From: CAZVWW01 sp964631265
Lineage (GTDB): Bacteria > Thermotogota > Thermotogae > MWEM01
Length of the DNA: 21,543 nucleotides
Assembly (NCBI GenBank): GCA_964631265.1
Contig: CAZVWW010000029.1
Location: 1-21,543, forward strand
Direction: 5' to 3'
The notes below the pieces were generated by a model. It searched no databases, was not told the origin of the DNA, and was given only the letters and a program-made list of their open reading frames with translations. Position numbers and translations under genes: made by a program. Below are positions 8,486-17,026 of this stretch, one piece after another (the stretch's first letter is position 1; each line of letters opens with the position of its first letter).

Positions 8486-9594
8486 GTCCTGAGCTTAACG
8501 GGCATAATGATGTGTACAAAACCCTGAAGGTCGAGGTCGTTGATCTGGAGTGCACTGTTTTCATCAACGAAATTGAGTTCAAGATCCTCGTTGTCAAAAT
8601 GCTGAATGCCTTCTATCAAAAAGGCGGGGTCAAAGGCGATTTTCAGATCCTGTCCTTCTTTTTTTACGGATAACGGTATTTCAGCATCCCCTCTGTCCGG
8701 AGATCTTGCTGTTAACAGAAATCTCTCATCGGTGATATCCAGTTTGACCGTGTCGCCTACTTCTTTTGTGATGATGTTGATCAATCTTAACGATTTCAAC
8801 AGTTCGCCCTTCTTAATCACAAGTCTTGTTTTAAAACTGTCGGGGACAACCGCTTTGTAATCCGGGAAACTAGACTCAACAATCCTTGAGGCAAAGATGA
8901 TATTTCCCAGTTCCAGGCGGATTTTCTTCCCGTCATATGAGATTGTGAATAATTCCTCATCACTGTTCTTTAAAAAGGTTTGAATCTCTTTCATGGATTT
9001 TAATGCGATCAGAAACATGATAGAATCATGCGCATCATCATCAAAGAGTTGTTCTTCTGCCAGAGCAAGTCGAAAACTGTCTGCTGAAACAAGCCGGAGA
9101 TATTTTCCGGAGAATTCCCAGAAAACGCCATTCAAATTTCGGACCATCTCATCCTTTGAGGCACAAAAGATGACCTTTTCAATCATGTTCAGAATCTTTT
9201 CACGGTTAATTCCGATCTGTTCACCGCTTTCAGAGAAATCAAGTTCCGGAAAATCGTCAGCGTTCATAATCGGAATGTTGACTTCTCCAGTGCCCGTATG
9301 AGCTGTTGCCCGGTTGGATTCCAATTCGAAGGTGACTTCATCGTTCAAGAGGTTTTTTGCAATATCATGCAGCGTAATGGCATCAACAACATATGTTCCG
9401 CCACCCTTAAGGTCATAAGCACCCATTTTAATCTTAACGGAGGATTCCATGTCGGTTGCTTCAAAAAACAATACACCTTCCTCTTCAAAGATCTTGACTC
9501 CTGAAAGGATCGGTTTGATATTCTTTTTGGGGATGACATTCACAAGCTTTTCGGCTGCTTTTTCAAACTCCTTTTTTTTCAACAAAAATTCCAC
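8482..9594 (-). CDS. dnaN: DNA polymerase III beta subunit (sliding clamp)
   Basis: 370 residues, the normal length of a bacterial beta clamp (about 366). The protein forms the dimeric ring that tethers polymerase III to DNA. Recognisable segments include the N-terminal KKEFEKAAEKLVNV, the TDMESSVK region of domain I, DSFRLALAE in domain II (the classical 'TDGHRLA' position), and the C-terminal end HIIMPVKLR (the usual MPMRL position). The start is GTG at 9594 with GGGAG at 7-base spacing. It is not beside dnaA or recF, where dnaN usually lies. Instead it heads an overlapping gene string with ispF, ecfT, rnhB and the pyrimidine phosphorylase. No second copy is visible here, so I cannot tell whether this is the only clamp gene of the genome. 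Confidence 0.95.
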   Translation of the reverse strand: MEFLLKKKEFEKAAEKLVNVIPKKNIKPILSGVKIFEEEGVLFFEATDMESSVKIKMGAYDLKGGGTYVVDAITLHDIAKNLLNDEVTFELESNRATAHTGTGEVNIPIMNADDFPELDFSESGEQIGINREKILNMIEKVIFCASKDEMVRNLNGVFWEFSGKYLRLVSADSFRLALAEEQLFDDDAHDSIMFLIALKSMKEIQTFLKNSDEELFTISYDGKKIRLELGNIIFASRIVESSFPDYKAVVPDSFKTRLVIKKGELLKSLRLINIITKEVGDTVKLDITDERFLLTARSPDRGDAEIPLSVKKEGQDLKIAFDPAFLIEGIQHFDNEDLELNFVDENSALQINDLDLQGFVHIIMPVKLRT

Positions 9595-9618
9595 AAGATC
9601 ACTCCCTGAAGGTCTCGT

Positions 9619-11124
9619 TTAATGTATATAGTTCTCAGGACCGTTACGTTTGATAAGGTTTAGAATGTTATCAAAATCCTGTCCAAAATATCTGTCCCCG
9701 TCGAATCTGCTCTGTGTCGGAGCAATTCTCTTGAGTACTTCTTTTAATCTAAAACCGGTTTCGAGAGGTTTCAGATATTCTATCCCTCTATATGATAACA
9801 TTATTTCGATGGCGATAACCTTTTCACAGTTTTTGACAACTTCCAATGCCTTTCTCGAGGCGATGGAGCCCATGGATACATGATCCTCCTGAAAAGCAGA
9901 GGTGGGAATCGAGTCAACAGAGGCCGGATGCGAGAGGGATTTGTTTTCGGAAGCCAGAGAGGCGGAGGTGTACTGCCAGATCATGTAACCTGAGTTAATC
10001 CCCTCTTCCCCTCTCGCAAGAAAGGGGGGGAGCGATGAAACGAGCGGATTGACAAGGCGGTCGATACGCCTTTCTGTGATACTGGACATCTCAGCAATGG
10101 CGATAGCAGCCAGATCAGATGTTATGGCAAGGGGTTCCCCGTGAAAATTCCCACCTGAGAGCGCTTCACCGTCCACGATAATTGGATTGTCTGTTACAGA
10201 ATTGTACTCCCTCTCCAGGACCGTTTTGATATAATCCAGATTATCTTTAACTGCGCCGTATACCTGTGGTATGGCCCTTATTGAATAGGCATCCTGAACT
10301 TTTCCGCAGTTCTTATGCGATTCCCTGATGGTTGACCCTTCAATGAAATCAAGGACCTCCTTTGAGACGTATTGTTGACCGGGATGAGGTCTTAAACTGT
10401 GAATCCTGGGATCGAAGGGGACGGTGGAAGCCCTTAATGCATCGATGCTCATTGAAGCGGAAACGATAACCCATTCCAGGCTGTTGTAGGCTCGCAGAAG
10501 TACCTGGCTCAAAACGGCTGACATCATCTGTGTGCCATTTAAGAGAGCCAGGCCCTCTTTCTGTATGGGGATTAGCGGGGGAATATCATGTTTTTTGAGT
10601 ATATCAGCTGCCGCTTCAACAGAGCCGTTATAATCAACTTTGCCCTGCCCCATCATTGCCATTGCGATATGAGCCAAAGGAGCGAGATCCCCGCTTGCCC
10701 CGACTGACCCCTGACCCGGTACTAACGGTATTATATTGTTGTTGATCATCTTCACAAGCTGGTTGACGGTACTGTATCTTATTCCGGAATACCCCTTTAT
10801 GAGCGAATTGACCCGCAGAAGCATCATGGTCTTGACAATCTCTTTGGGCAAGGGGTCCCCAACGCCTGCAGCATGGGAGAGTATGATGTTTTTCTGCAGT
10901 TCAAGGGATTTGGAGGATTGGATATGAACATTTGCCAAGGCTCCGAAGCCGGTTGTTACGCCGTAAATCGCCTGCTCTTTTTTAACGAAATCTCTCACAG
11001 TCTTTTGACTTTTTGCCATGTTGATTTTGCAATCGGGATCGATGCTGCAATCTTCGTCTAAATATGCGATCTGTCTGACCTTTTCCAAAGTCAGATCATT
11101 CCCGTTAAGTGTTATCAATCTCAT
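9619..11124 (-). CDS. hutH: histidine ammonia-lyase
   Basis: 501 residues, typical of the family (about 510). It converts L-histidine to urocanate and ammonia using the MIO prosthetic group, which forms from the ASG tripeptide seen at residues 143-145 (GSVGASGDLAPL). Y54 in YGVTTGFG and the LSHAAGVG segment (S83-H84) match histidine-specific enzymes rather than tyrosine or phenylalanine ammonia-lyases. The GNFHGEP and QEDHVSMG segments are also intact. The ATG at 11124 directly abuts a GGGGGG ribosome binding site; the TTG two codons further (11118) has better spacing and gives MITLNGNDL, so the exact start is uncertain. hutU, hutI and hutG are absent from the window. It sits between an ABC-F gene and dnaN, an unusual place for a catabolic enzyme. 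Confidence 0.95.
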   Translation of the reverse strand: MRLITLNGNDLTLEKVRQIAYLDEDCSIDPDCKINMAKSQKTVRDFVKKEQAIYGVTTGFGALANVHIQSSKSLELQKNIILSHAAGVGDPLPKEIVKTMMLLRVNSLIKGYSGIRYSTVNQLVKMINNNIIPLVPGQGSVGASGDLAPLAHIAMAMMGQGKVDYNGSVEAAADILKKHDIPPLIPIQKEGLALLNGTQMMSAVLSQVLLRAYNSLEWVIVSASMSIDALRASTVPFDPRIHSLRPHPGQQYVSKEVLDFIEGSTIRESHKNCGKVQDAYSIRAIPQVYGAVKDNLDYIKTVLEREYNSVTDNPIIVDGEALSGGNFHGEPLAITSDLAAIAIAEMSSITERRIDRLVNPLVSSLPPFLARGEEGINSGYMIWQYTSASLASENKSLSHPASVDSIPTSAFQEDHVSMGSIASRKALEVVKNCEKVIAIEIMLSYRGIEYLKPLETGFRLKEVLKRIAPTQSRFDGDRYFGQDFDNILNLIKRNGPENYIH

Positions 11125-11169
11125 CCCCCCTGTATCATTCTTCTGCTAATGGCACCACTGAATTGTGCT

Positions 11170-13011
11170 TTATAAAAAGCTCTCCCGTTCTTCTTCAAGG
11201 CTTCCCAACCGTTCTATGAGGTCTTCCAGTTCACTGTCAATCTCATTTTTGCGTTTCTCGTACTGACTGAGTTTGGTGTAATCATCTGCTATTGTCTGAC
11301 TGAACAGCTTCTTTTCAATCTCTTTTTTTTCGTTTTCCAGATCGTAAAACCGTTTCTCAGTTGATTCTATCTCCCTTTCCAGCTTCTGCTTCCGGTTCTT
11401 GAGGGCCTTCTGTTCTTCATAGGAAAGCCTGTTTTGACTGTTTTTATCGTTGCCTTTTTGCAGGTTCGCGTCCTTTTTGAGTTTATTCACATATTGATCG
11501 ACACTTCTTACCGTTTCTATGTTGTGGCGGGACAGAACAAGCAGTTTATCTGAGACTTCCTTTAAAAGCCGTCTGTCATGCGTGACCATCATAACGGCGC
11601 CCTGATATTCCTTAAGAATTCCCTGAAGCTTTTCGATTGATCCGATATCAAGATGGTTTGTCGGTTCATCGAGAAGGAGCAGGTTCGGTCTTTTCAACAT
11701 CATCTTTGCCAGAGAGAGTTTGAGTTTTTCACCGCCGCTCAAAAAGTCCACCGTCTTGAAGATGTCATCCCCTATAAATCCGAATCGTCCCGCATAGGCC
11801 CGTATTTCATAGTCTTTTTTCATTGGTACGAGTTCGTGCAATTCGTTGAATATGTCATTGTTAAGATTCAGATTGGACAGATTCTGAGAGAGATAGGCCA
11901 TATTAACCTTATGCCCCAGTTGAAAATAACCTGAAGCCGGTTTTATTTCCCCGGCCAGTGTTTTAAAAAGGGTAGTCTTGCCTACACCGTTCTTTCCAAG
12001 GAGGACAACCTTCTCCCCGCGTTGAATCTTGAAACTGATGGCATTAAATATCAAATGGTTTTCTATTTTTTGGGCCAGGTCATTCACCTCAAGAACAACA
12101 TAACCCGTTCGATCCGGTTGAGGCAGATCGCCGAGATGACTTTGAGTCTCCTCCATCTCTTCGATCTCGCCCAGTTCCTCTTCAAGTCTTTCCACAGTCT
12201 TTTCCCGGCTGTGCATCTGGCTGATGGCCTTGACACTCCCCATATTCAACCAGGTTTCAAACTGCTTGACCAGTTTTTTCTGTCTGTCAAGTTCTTTTTC
12301 GAGGTTCTTTCTTTCCTTTTCCCTGGTTTCATTGAGTCTTTGTCTCTGAAGAAGATAATCCTCATATTTCATCCGGAATGCCCATATCTTTTTGGCGTTA
12401 ATCTCCATGACCTGATTAACAACACCGTTCAAAAGGTCTCTGTCATGTGTCACCATGAGGAGTGTTCCCTGAAAACTTTTTAAGAATTCTTCGAGCCAGT
12501 AAACGGAGGTGATATCCAGATGATTGGTCGGTTCATCGAGGACCAGGAGATCGTAATCTTTCAGGAAGAGTTTGCCGAGTGAGATTCTGGTGAGTTCTCC
12601 CCCGCTGAATGTCTTAAGGGGTCTGTTCCAGTCGTCCTCTTCGAATCCGACACCCTTTAAGACGGATCGTATCTTTTTCTCAAAAGCGAGATGCTCATGC
12701 TCTATTTCATAACTTTTCTCAATCAGTTCAATGGTCTCTGAAAACTCCTTCTCAAATTCTTTCCACAAAGAACGGTCGGGGTCGGTTACACGGAACTGTC
12801 TCTGATAACCGATTTTAATGTTCTTCTTTTTGACGATTTCACCGCTGTACCCGTCCATTTCCTCTCTGAGGATTTTGAGCAACGTTGTCTTCCCCGAGCC
12901 GTTCGGCCCAAGAAGGGCAATCTTATCGCCCTTTTCTATTTGAATATTGACATCTTTAAAAAGGATTTGGTCACCAAAACCAAAGGTAAGATCTTCCGTC
13001 TTCAATATCAT
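11170..13011 (-). CDS. ABC-F family ATPase (Uup/YfmR-like ribosome-associated factor)
   Basis: About 613 residues with two ABC domains and no membrane segment, so this is not a transporter. Domain 1 has GPNGSGKTT, the signature FSGGE and VLDEPTNHLD; domain 2 has GKNGVGKTT, LSGGE and LLDEPTNHLD. A charged helical linker of about 80 residues (arm of the P-site tRNA-interaction motif type) joins them. A C-terminal coiled coil (about the last 75 residues) resembles the Uup C-terminal domain. ABC-F proteins act in the ribosomal E site to relieve stalled or misfolded states; some confer antibiotic resistance. Uup-like members with a coiled-coil tail are usually housekeeping. The frame opens at GTG 13026, but GAGG just upstream of the ATG at 13011 favours the later start. 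It lies between mraY (68 bases) and hutH (45 bases). Confidence 0.9.
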   Translation of the reverse strand: MILKTEDLTFGFGDQILFKDVNIQIEKGDKIALLGPNGSGKTTLLKILREEMDGYSGEIVKKKNIKIGYQRQFRVTDPDRSLWKEFEKEFSETIELIEKSYEIEHEHLAFEKKIRSVLKGVGFEEDDWNRPLKTFSGGELTRISLGKLFLKDYDLLVLDEPTNHLDITSVYWLEEFLKSFQGTLLMVTHDRDLLNGVVNQVMEINAKKIWAFRMKYEDYLLQRQRLNETREKERKNLEKELDRQKKLVKQFETWLNMGSVKAISQMHSREKTVERLEEELGEIEEMEETQSHLGDLPQPDRTGYVVLEVNDLAQKIENHLIFNAISFKIQRGEKVVLLGKNGVGKTTLFKTLAGEIKPASGYFQLGHKVNMAYLSQNLSNLNLNNDIFNELHELVPMKKDYEIRAYAGRFGFIGDDIFKTVDFLSGGEKLKLSLAKMMLKRPNLLLLDEPTNHLDIGSIEKLQGILKEYQGAVMMVTHDRRLLKEVSDKLLVLSRHNIETVRSVDQYVNKLKKDANLQKGNDKNSQNRLSYEEQKALKNRKQKLEREIESTEKRFYDLENEKKEIEKKLFSQTIADDYTKLSQYEKRKNEIDSELEDLIERLGSLEEERESFL

Positions 13012-13079
13012 TTTTCCTCTGCCCACTTCCCGTCTGAATAATAAGATGCGTCATGCCTGTCATTGTTTTTATCCCTGCA

Positions 13080-14024
13080 TCATATTATAACAGATACGAT
13101 GGCAAAAACCACTCCTACACTGTTGATGAGCCAGAAACGTACAACAACGGTTGTCTCTGTCCATCCCAGGAGCTCAAAGTGATGATGGATGGGACTCATT
13201 TTAAAGAGTCGCTTTCCTGTGATCTTGTACGAGGATACTTGTATCACAACGCTTAATAACTCCATGAGAAAAACGGTTGAAAGGAGAATAAACGGGATTA
13301 ATTGCCCGCTCAGGAGGGCCAGCATACCGAATACACCACCCAGTGCAAGTGCCCCGGTGTCTCCCATGAAGATGGATGCGGGTTTGATGTTGAACCATAA
13401 GAACCCCAGCAATGCACCCGCCAGAAACATCATGGAGTAATCGTATATCCCGGACAGCCAGAGGACTATCTGGGCGCCGGCGGCGGTTATCAAGGCCGTT
13501 CCTCCGGCTAAACCGTCAAGCCCGTCTGTCAGATTGGTGGCATTGGAGAATCCTGTTAAGAGCAACACAAAGAAGATTGGATAAAACCAGCTCAGATTGA
13601 TCGTCAGGTTGTAAAGTTCAATATTATTAGGTGGAATATGGCCCCGGTTCAACGCTAAAAAATACAGCATCAGAGAGGCGCCGATCTGAAGCAGCAGTTT
13701 CTGTTTGGCATCCAGCCCCTCGGAATTCCTGTTTTTATAACTGAGATAATCGTCCAGAAATCCGATACCTCCGAACAGGATTACCGTCAGGATGAGTTCA
13801 AGATAGAATTTTGAGGGTCCGAAAAACAGGGAAATACTGTAAAAGAGAAGAAACATGATGATGAAGATAACCCCGCCTGCGGTTGGTGTCCCTTCTTTGT
13901 AATTATGGAGTTGAGGACCTTCATGCCTGACATATTGAACGATATTTCGTTTTTTAAAAAATTTGATGAAGAATGCGTAAGCCGGCATTGTGAAACATAG
14001 TTCAACTAATAGAAGCCAGAACAT
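13080..14024 (-). CDS. mraY: phospho-N-acetylmuramoyl-pentapeptide-transferase
   Basis: About 314 residues, multi-pass inner-membrane protein. MraY transfers phospho-MurNAc-pentapeptide from UDP to undecaprenyl phosphate, making lipid I. Key motifs are present: the TAGG motif near the N-terminus, DD at about residues 91-92, NATNLTDGLDGL with aspartates at about 167 and 170, the FMGDTGALALGG loop, and the triple histidine in SPIHHHFE (about 280-282). The length is near Gram-positive MraY (about 320) and shorter than the E. coli enzyme (360). The frame is open from TTG 14048, but GGAGGAGG at 14041-14034 with 9-base spacing selects the ATG at 14024. It overlaps the end of murF by 23 bases, so translation is probably coupled. 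The next cell-wall gene (murD in the usual order) is missing downstream; an ABC-F gene follows instead. Confidence 0.96.
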   Translation of the reverse strand: MFWLLLVELCFTMPAYAFFIKFFKKRNIVQYVRHEGPQLHNYKEGTPTAGGVIFIIMFLLFYSISLFFGPSKFYLELILTVILFGGIGFLDDYLSYKNRNSEGLDAKQKLLLQIGASLMLYFLALNRGHIPPNNIELYNLTINLSWFYPIFFVLLLTGFSNATNLTDGLDGLAGGTALITAAGAQIVLWLSGIYDYSMMFLAGALLGFLWFNIKPASIFMGDTGALALGGVFGMLALLSGQLIPFILLSTVFLMELLSVVIQVSSYKITGKRLFKMSPIHHHFELLGWTETTVVVRFWLINSVGVVFAIVSVII

Positions 14025-15465
14025 CGTTGAAAACCTCCTCCATTTCAATACTTCTTGATGCCTTGAATAGAAAGACAGATTCCGTCTCTTCTTGAATGGC
14101 GTTGTTTAGCCGGGTCACCATTTCGACTTTATCTGCTGATTGATAGATGTCCCCTTTATAGGTCTCAGCTGCTTGCTCTATGCTCCTGTCTTTCACATAA
14201 AGGAAGACCCCTTCTACTGCAAAGCTGTTCAGTATTTCACCTATCTTCCGGTGAAAAGCCGTGTTGAAATGCCCCGTCTCGGATATTGAACCCAGTACAC
14301 AATATATTTTCTTCAGGGGCCCGTTTTGAATGATTGAATGAATACAATCAAGGGCGTAATGAAGTGATTCAATGCTGGAATTGTAAAAGTCACTGATTAA
14401 AAGATTTTTCTTCAAGGGAATCGGTTCAAATCTCCCGGGCATGATCGTCAAATCGCTTAATTGTTCTTTACTTCTTTGGAAATCACATACTTTTGCGACA
14501 ATAGCAATTGAGCTGCAAAGGTTGTATGCCGACCCTCTGTGGAACAGACCCTTTATCCTGATGTCAAAACGCTCAGACTGAATCCCGTCTTCCTCAAAGA
14601 GTCTTATCCTGATCTCAGTTTCAAAATAGCCGTTTTTCGGGTTGACCTTGTAATCTTCAAGGAATGCACCGGGTTCATCGTTACGGTCCTTTAAATCCCC
14701 GAACCAGATCTTTTCCCTGCCTGAAGCGTCTTGTTTAACCTTCTCTGACAAGAGGGTGTCAGATATATTGGAGAACAGAACACCATCCTCTTTTGAGTTT
14801 TCAAAAATCTGTGCCTTTTCCTTCAGCGTCTCCTGCAGTCCTCCTGTATTGCCTATGTGAGCTGTTCCAATATTCAAAACGCATGCAACATCGGGCCGAT
14901 ATCTTCGGGAGAGGAAATCAATATCCCCGATAGAGCCCATCCCCATCTCAATAATGGCGTATTTGTTAGCCATTTTAAGATCATTTATCAGGCTGATCGG
15001 CAAACCTATCTCGGTATTCATGTTGCCGGCGTTCGCGAATACCGCCTTCTCTCCCAGGTTATTGATCATCAATGTTTTAACCCATTCTTTTGTTGTGCTT
15101 TTACCGTTGGAACCGGTTATGGCAATAGTAAACGGGGATACCTGAGAAAACCAGTCAGTGGCCAGTTCATTCAGGAAGAGGACCACATCCTCAACATAGA
15201 TACAGGGTCCGTTGAATATCCTTTTCTGTTGAACGAAAGCCAGAACAGCCCCGTTTTCAAATGCCTGATTCACAAAGTCATGCCCGTCAGAATGCTCTCC
15301 CTTAATTGCGACATAGATTTCCCCATCCCCAATCATTCTTGAATCGTGGCATAATCTGACGCTTTCGGATAAGTCACGTCCGGTTTCTTTGATAAAGCTC
15401 TTAATCCTGTCTTTTTCCCAGCTTCCTGTTTTATCTATGAGGTTCAGGAGAACATCCAATGTCAC
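14002..15465 (-). CDS. murF: UDP-N-acetylmuramoyl-tripeptide--D-alanyl-D-alanine ligase
   Basis: 487 residues. MurF adds D-Ala-D-Ala to the UDP-MurNAc-tripeptide, the last cytoplasmic Mur ligase step. Visible are the N-terminal CHDSRMIGDGEIYVAIKG motif, the P-loop GSNGKST (118-124), the NMNTEIGLP segment, the EMGMGS motif and NIGTAHIGNTGG. The C-terminal ligase domain is more divergent. The usual D-x-YNANP-like motif reads SDFYNSSIES (358-367), and the usual LGDM-ELG reads LGSISETG (391-398). The start is GTG at 15465; a second in-frame GTG lies two codons upstream. GGGAA provides the ribosome binding site. It begins 12 bases after the murE stop and overlaps mraY. Confidence 0.94.
   Translation of the reverse strand: MTLDVLLNLIDKTGSWEKDRIKSFIKETGRDLSESVRLCHDSRMIGDGEIYVAIKGEHSDGHDFVNQAFENGAVLAFVQQKRIFNGPCIYVEDVVLFLNELATDWFSQVSPFTIAITGSNGKSTTKEWVKTLMINNLGEKAVFANAGNMNTEIGLPISLINDLKMANKYAIIEMGMGSIGDIDFLSRRYRPDVACVLNIGTAHIGNTGGLQETLKEKAQIFENSKEDGVLFSNISDTLLSEKVKQDASGREKIWFGDLKDRNDEPGAFLEDYKVNPKNGYFETEIRIRLFEEDGIQSERFDIRIKGLFHRGSAYNLCSSIAIVAKVCDFQRSKEQLSDLTIMPGRFEPIPLKKNLLISDFYNSSIESLHYALDCIHSIIQNGPLKKIYCVLGSISETGHFNTAFHRKIGEILNSFAVEGVFLYVKDRSIEQAAETYKGDIYQSADKVEMVTRLNNAIQEETESVFLFKASRSIEMEEVFNDVLASIS
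14034..14041 (-). promoter_or_regulatory. strong ribosome binding site of mraY inside the murF 3' end
   Basis: GGAGGAGG lies 9 bases upstream of ATG 14024 and within murF coding sequence. It decides the mraY start against the TTG at 14048. Confidence 0.7.
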
Positions 15466-15477
15466 ACAATCACTTCC

Positions 15478-16986
15478 CTATGATGCGGAGTGTTTCATGG
15501 TTCTCAGCATCTGAAAGGCAATATCCCGGTCGCTGAAGGGCAAAAAGGTATGCTCAAACAGTTGGAAACGTTCGTGTCCCTTTCCGGCCAGCACGACAAG
15601 GTCCCCTTTATTTGTCAGATTGATCGCCGTTTCGATTGCCAGTTTTCTGTCTTCAACCAATAAATAAGGCGTTTCAGAGTTGATTCCCTCTTCTATCTGC
15701 TTAATAATGTCAAAAGGCATTTCAGATTTTGGATTATCCGATGTGACAATCACGACATCAGAATACTCGCCGGCTATTCCTCCCATTATTGGTCGTTTTT
15801 CCCGATCGGAATCGCCTCCTGCGCCAAAGACGACGATGACTCTGTTCCTTGTCATCTTCCGGGCGTTCATTAATGTCTTTTCAAGGGCATCAGGCGTATG
15901 AGCAAAGTCCACAACGAGATCGATGTCATTTCCCACATGTGAATAGAGTTCAAACCTTCCCGGAACGCCCCGGAATGATTTTAGATAAGTAAGGATCTTC
16001 TTCAATTCATACCCTTCCCGATGGAGAAGCGCTATACCGGCCAGGATGTTGTAAACGTTGAAATCTCCGATGAGCGGGCATTTAACCCTTTCGGTCTTTT
16101 TTTTATGGATATAGAGATCAAATTCAATGCCCTCGACACCGCATTCAATATTATCCGCTGCATAATCGGGCATTTGCCGGGTGTTTTTAACGCCGTAGGA
16201 GACGATTTTTTTATCGATCGGTATATCCTCTATCATCTCTTTGATCCTTTTATCATCAATATTCAAGATAGCCGTTCCGTTTTTTTTGAGCAATTCAACC
16301 AGATGGAATTTGGTGAGCTTATAGGCATCCATGGATTTATGGAAATCCAGATGATCCTGGGTGATGTTGGTGAGCACCGCATAATCATACCGGATGCTTT
16401 CAACACGTTTCAAGCTCAGCGCGTGTGATGATACCTCCATGGAAACAAAAGAACCGTTTTTCCGATATGTTTCATCAATATTCGCATTAATCTCAACGGC
16501 TGATGGTGTGGTGTTGTAAGCCTCTGATGATCGATCCACAATGATATTTTCGACAGTTCCCATCAGGGAACCCTTTTCACCGAATCTACTCAGGATGTAA
16601 TGTATCATCGTCGAAACGGTTGTCTTTCCGTTTGTGCCGGTTACACCGTACATTTTTGTCTTTTCATGCGGGTTTCCGTACAAGGTAGAAGAGATTAAAG
16701 ATTCTGCTGTTCTGCTGTCGGAGACCTGAATGGTCGGTACTTCAATATCCAGATCGATTCCCCGTTCAACGAGAAACGCAACAGCCCCGCTGTTATGGGC
16801 CTCCGTTATGAGTGAATGAGAATCGAATTTATAGCCCTTCCGGCAAACAAACAAAGACCCTTTAACGGTGTTCCTTGTATGTATTGCCACAGAACTGATA
16901 TCGATATCCAGTTGGTTTTCACAGTTAAAATCAGAAAGATATAATGCATTTTTTTTAAGTATGCCAATAACATCTCTTATTTTCAT
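15478..16986 (-). CDS. murE: UDP-N-acetylmuramoyl-L-alanyl-D-glutamate--diamino acid ligase
   Basis: 502 residues. MurE adds the third amino acid (meso-diaminopimelate, lysine or another diamino acid) to UDP-MurNAc-dipeptide. The P-loop is GTNGKTT (117-123). Other family features include NTTPSA, TNITQDHLDFH, the GVPGRFE segment, DFAHTPDALEK, GAGGDSDREKRP and AGKGHE. The substrate-specificity motif is DNPK (417-420), where the arginine of the meso-diaminopimelate motif DNPR is replaced by lysine; AGKGHE, whose glutamate also contacts diaminopimelate in E. coli, is kept. Lysine enzymes of staphylococcal type have DNPA instead. The third residue of the peptide is therefore not certain. ATG 16986 has GGGGGG at 6-base spacing. 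It lies 40 bases after folP and 12 bases before murF. Confidence 0.95.
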   Translation of the reverse strand: MKIRDVIGILKKNALYLSDFNCENQLDIDISSVAIHTRNTVKGSLFVCRKGYKFDSHSLITEAHNSGAVAFLVERGIDLDIEVPTIQVSDSRTAESLISSTLYGNPHEKTKMYGVTGTNGKTTVSTMIHYILSRFGEKGSLMGTVENIIVDRSSEAYNTTPSAVEINANIDETYRKNGSFVSMEVSSHALSLKRVESIRYDYAVLTNITQDHLDFHKSMDAYKLTKFHLVELLKKNGTAILNIDDKRIKEMIEDIPIDKKIVSYGVKNTRQMPDYAADNIECGVEGIEFDLYIHKKKTERVKCPLIGDFNVYNILAGIALLHREGYELKKILTYLKSFRGVPGRFELYSHVGNDIDLVVDFAHTPDALEKTLMNARKMTRNRVIVVFGAGGDSDREKRPIMGGIAGEYSDVVIVTSDNPKSEMPFDIIKQIEEGINSETPYLLVEDRKLAIETAINLTNKGDLVVLAGKGHERFQLFEHTFLPFSDRDIAFQMLRTMKHSAS

Positions 16987-17003
16987 TTTGAACCCCCCTA
17001 TGA

Positions 17004-17025
17004 CAACGGACCGCTAAGTCCGCCG
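17004..17025 (-). promoter_or_regulatory. GC-rich hairpin between folP and murE
   Basis: On the minus strand CGGCGGAC and GTCCGTTG form an 8-pair stem with two G-U wobbles around the loop TTAGCG. It begins one base after the folP stop and is followed 5 bases later by the GGGGGG ribosome binding site of murE. There is no U-run, so it is not a clear terminator. It may separate the two messages by pausing or processing. Confidence 0.35.
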
Positions 17026-17026
17026 T

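Noticed and set aside
12022..12483. 153-codon plus-strand open frame opposite the ABC-F gene
   Set aside because: It is hydrophobic-rich only because it mirrors the charged helical linker codons of the ABC-F protein; nothing supports it as a gene.
14857..15342. 161-codon plus-strand open frame opposite murF
   Set aside because: It is antisense to the conserved MurF ATPase region, with no ribosome binding site or recognisable motif.
13080..16986. A full division/cell-wall (dcw) cluster
   Set aside because: Only murE, murF and mraY are present. murD, ftsW, murG, murC and ftsZ do not follow; an ABC-F gene and hutH do.
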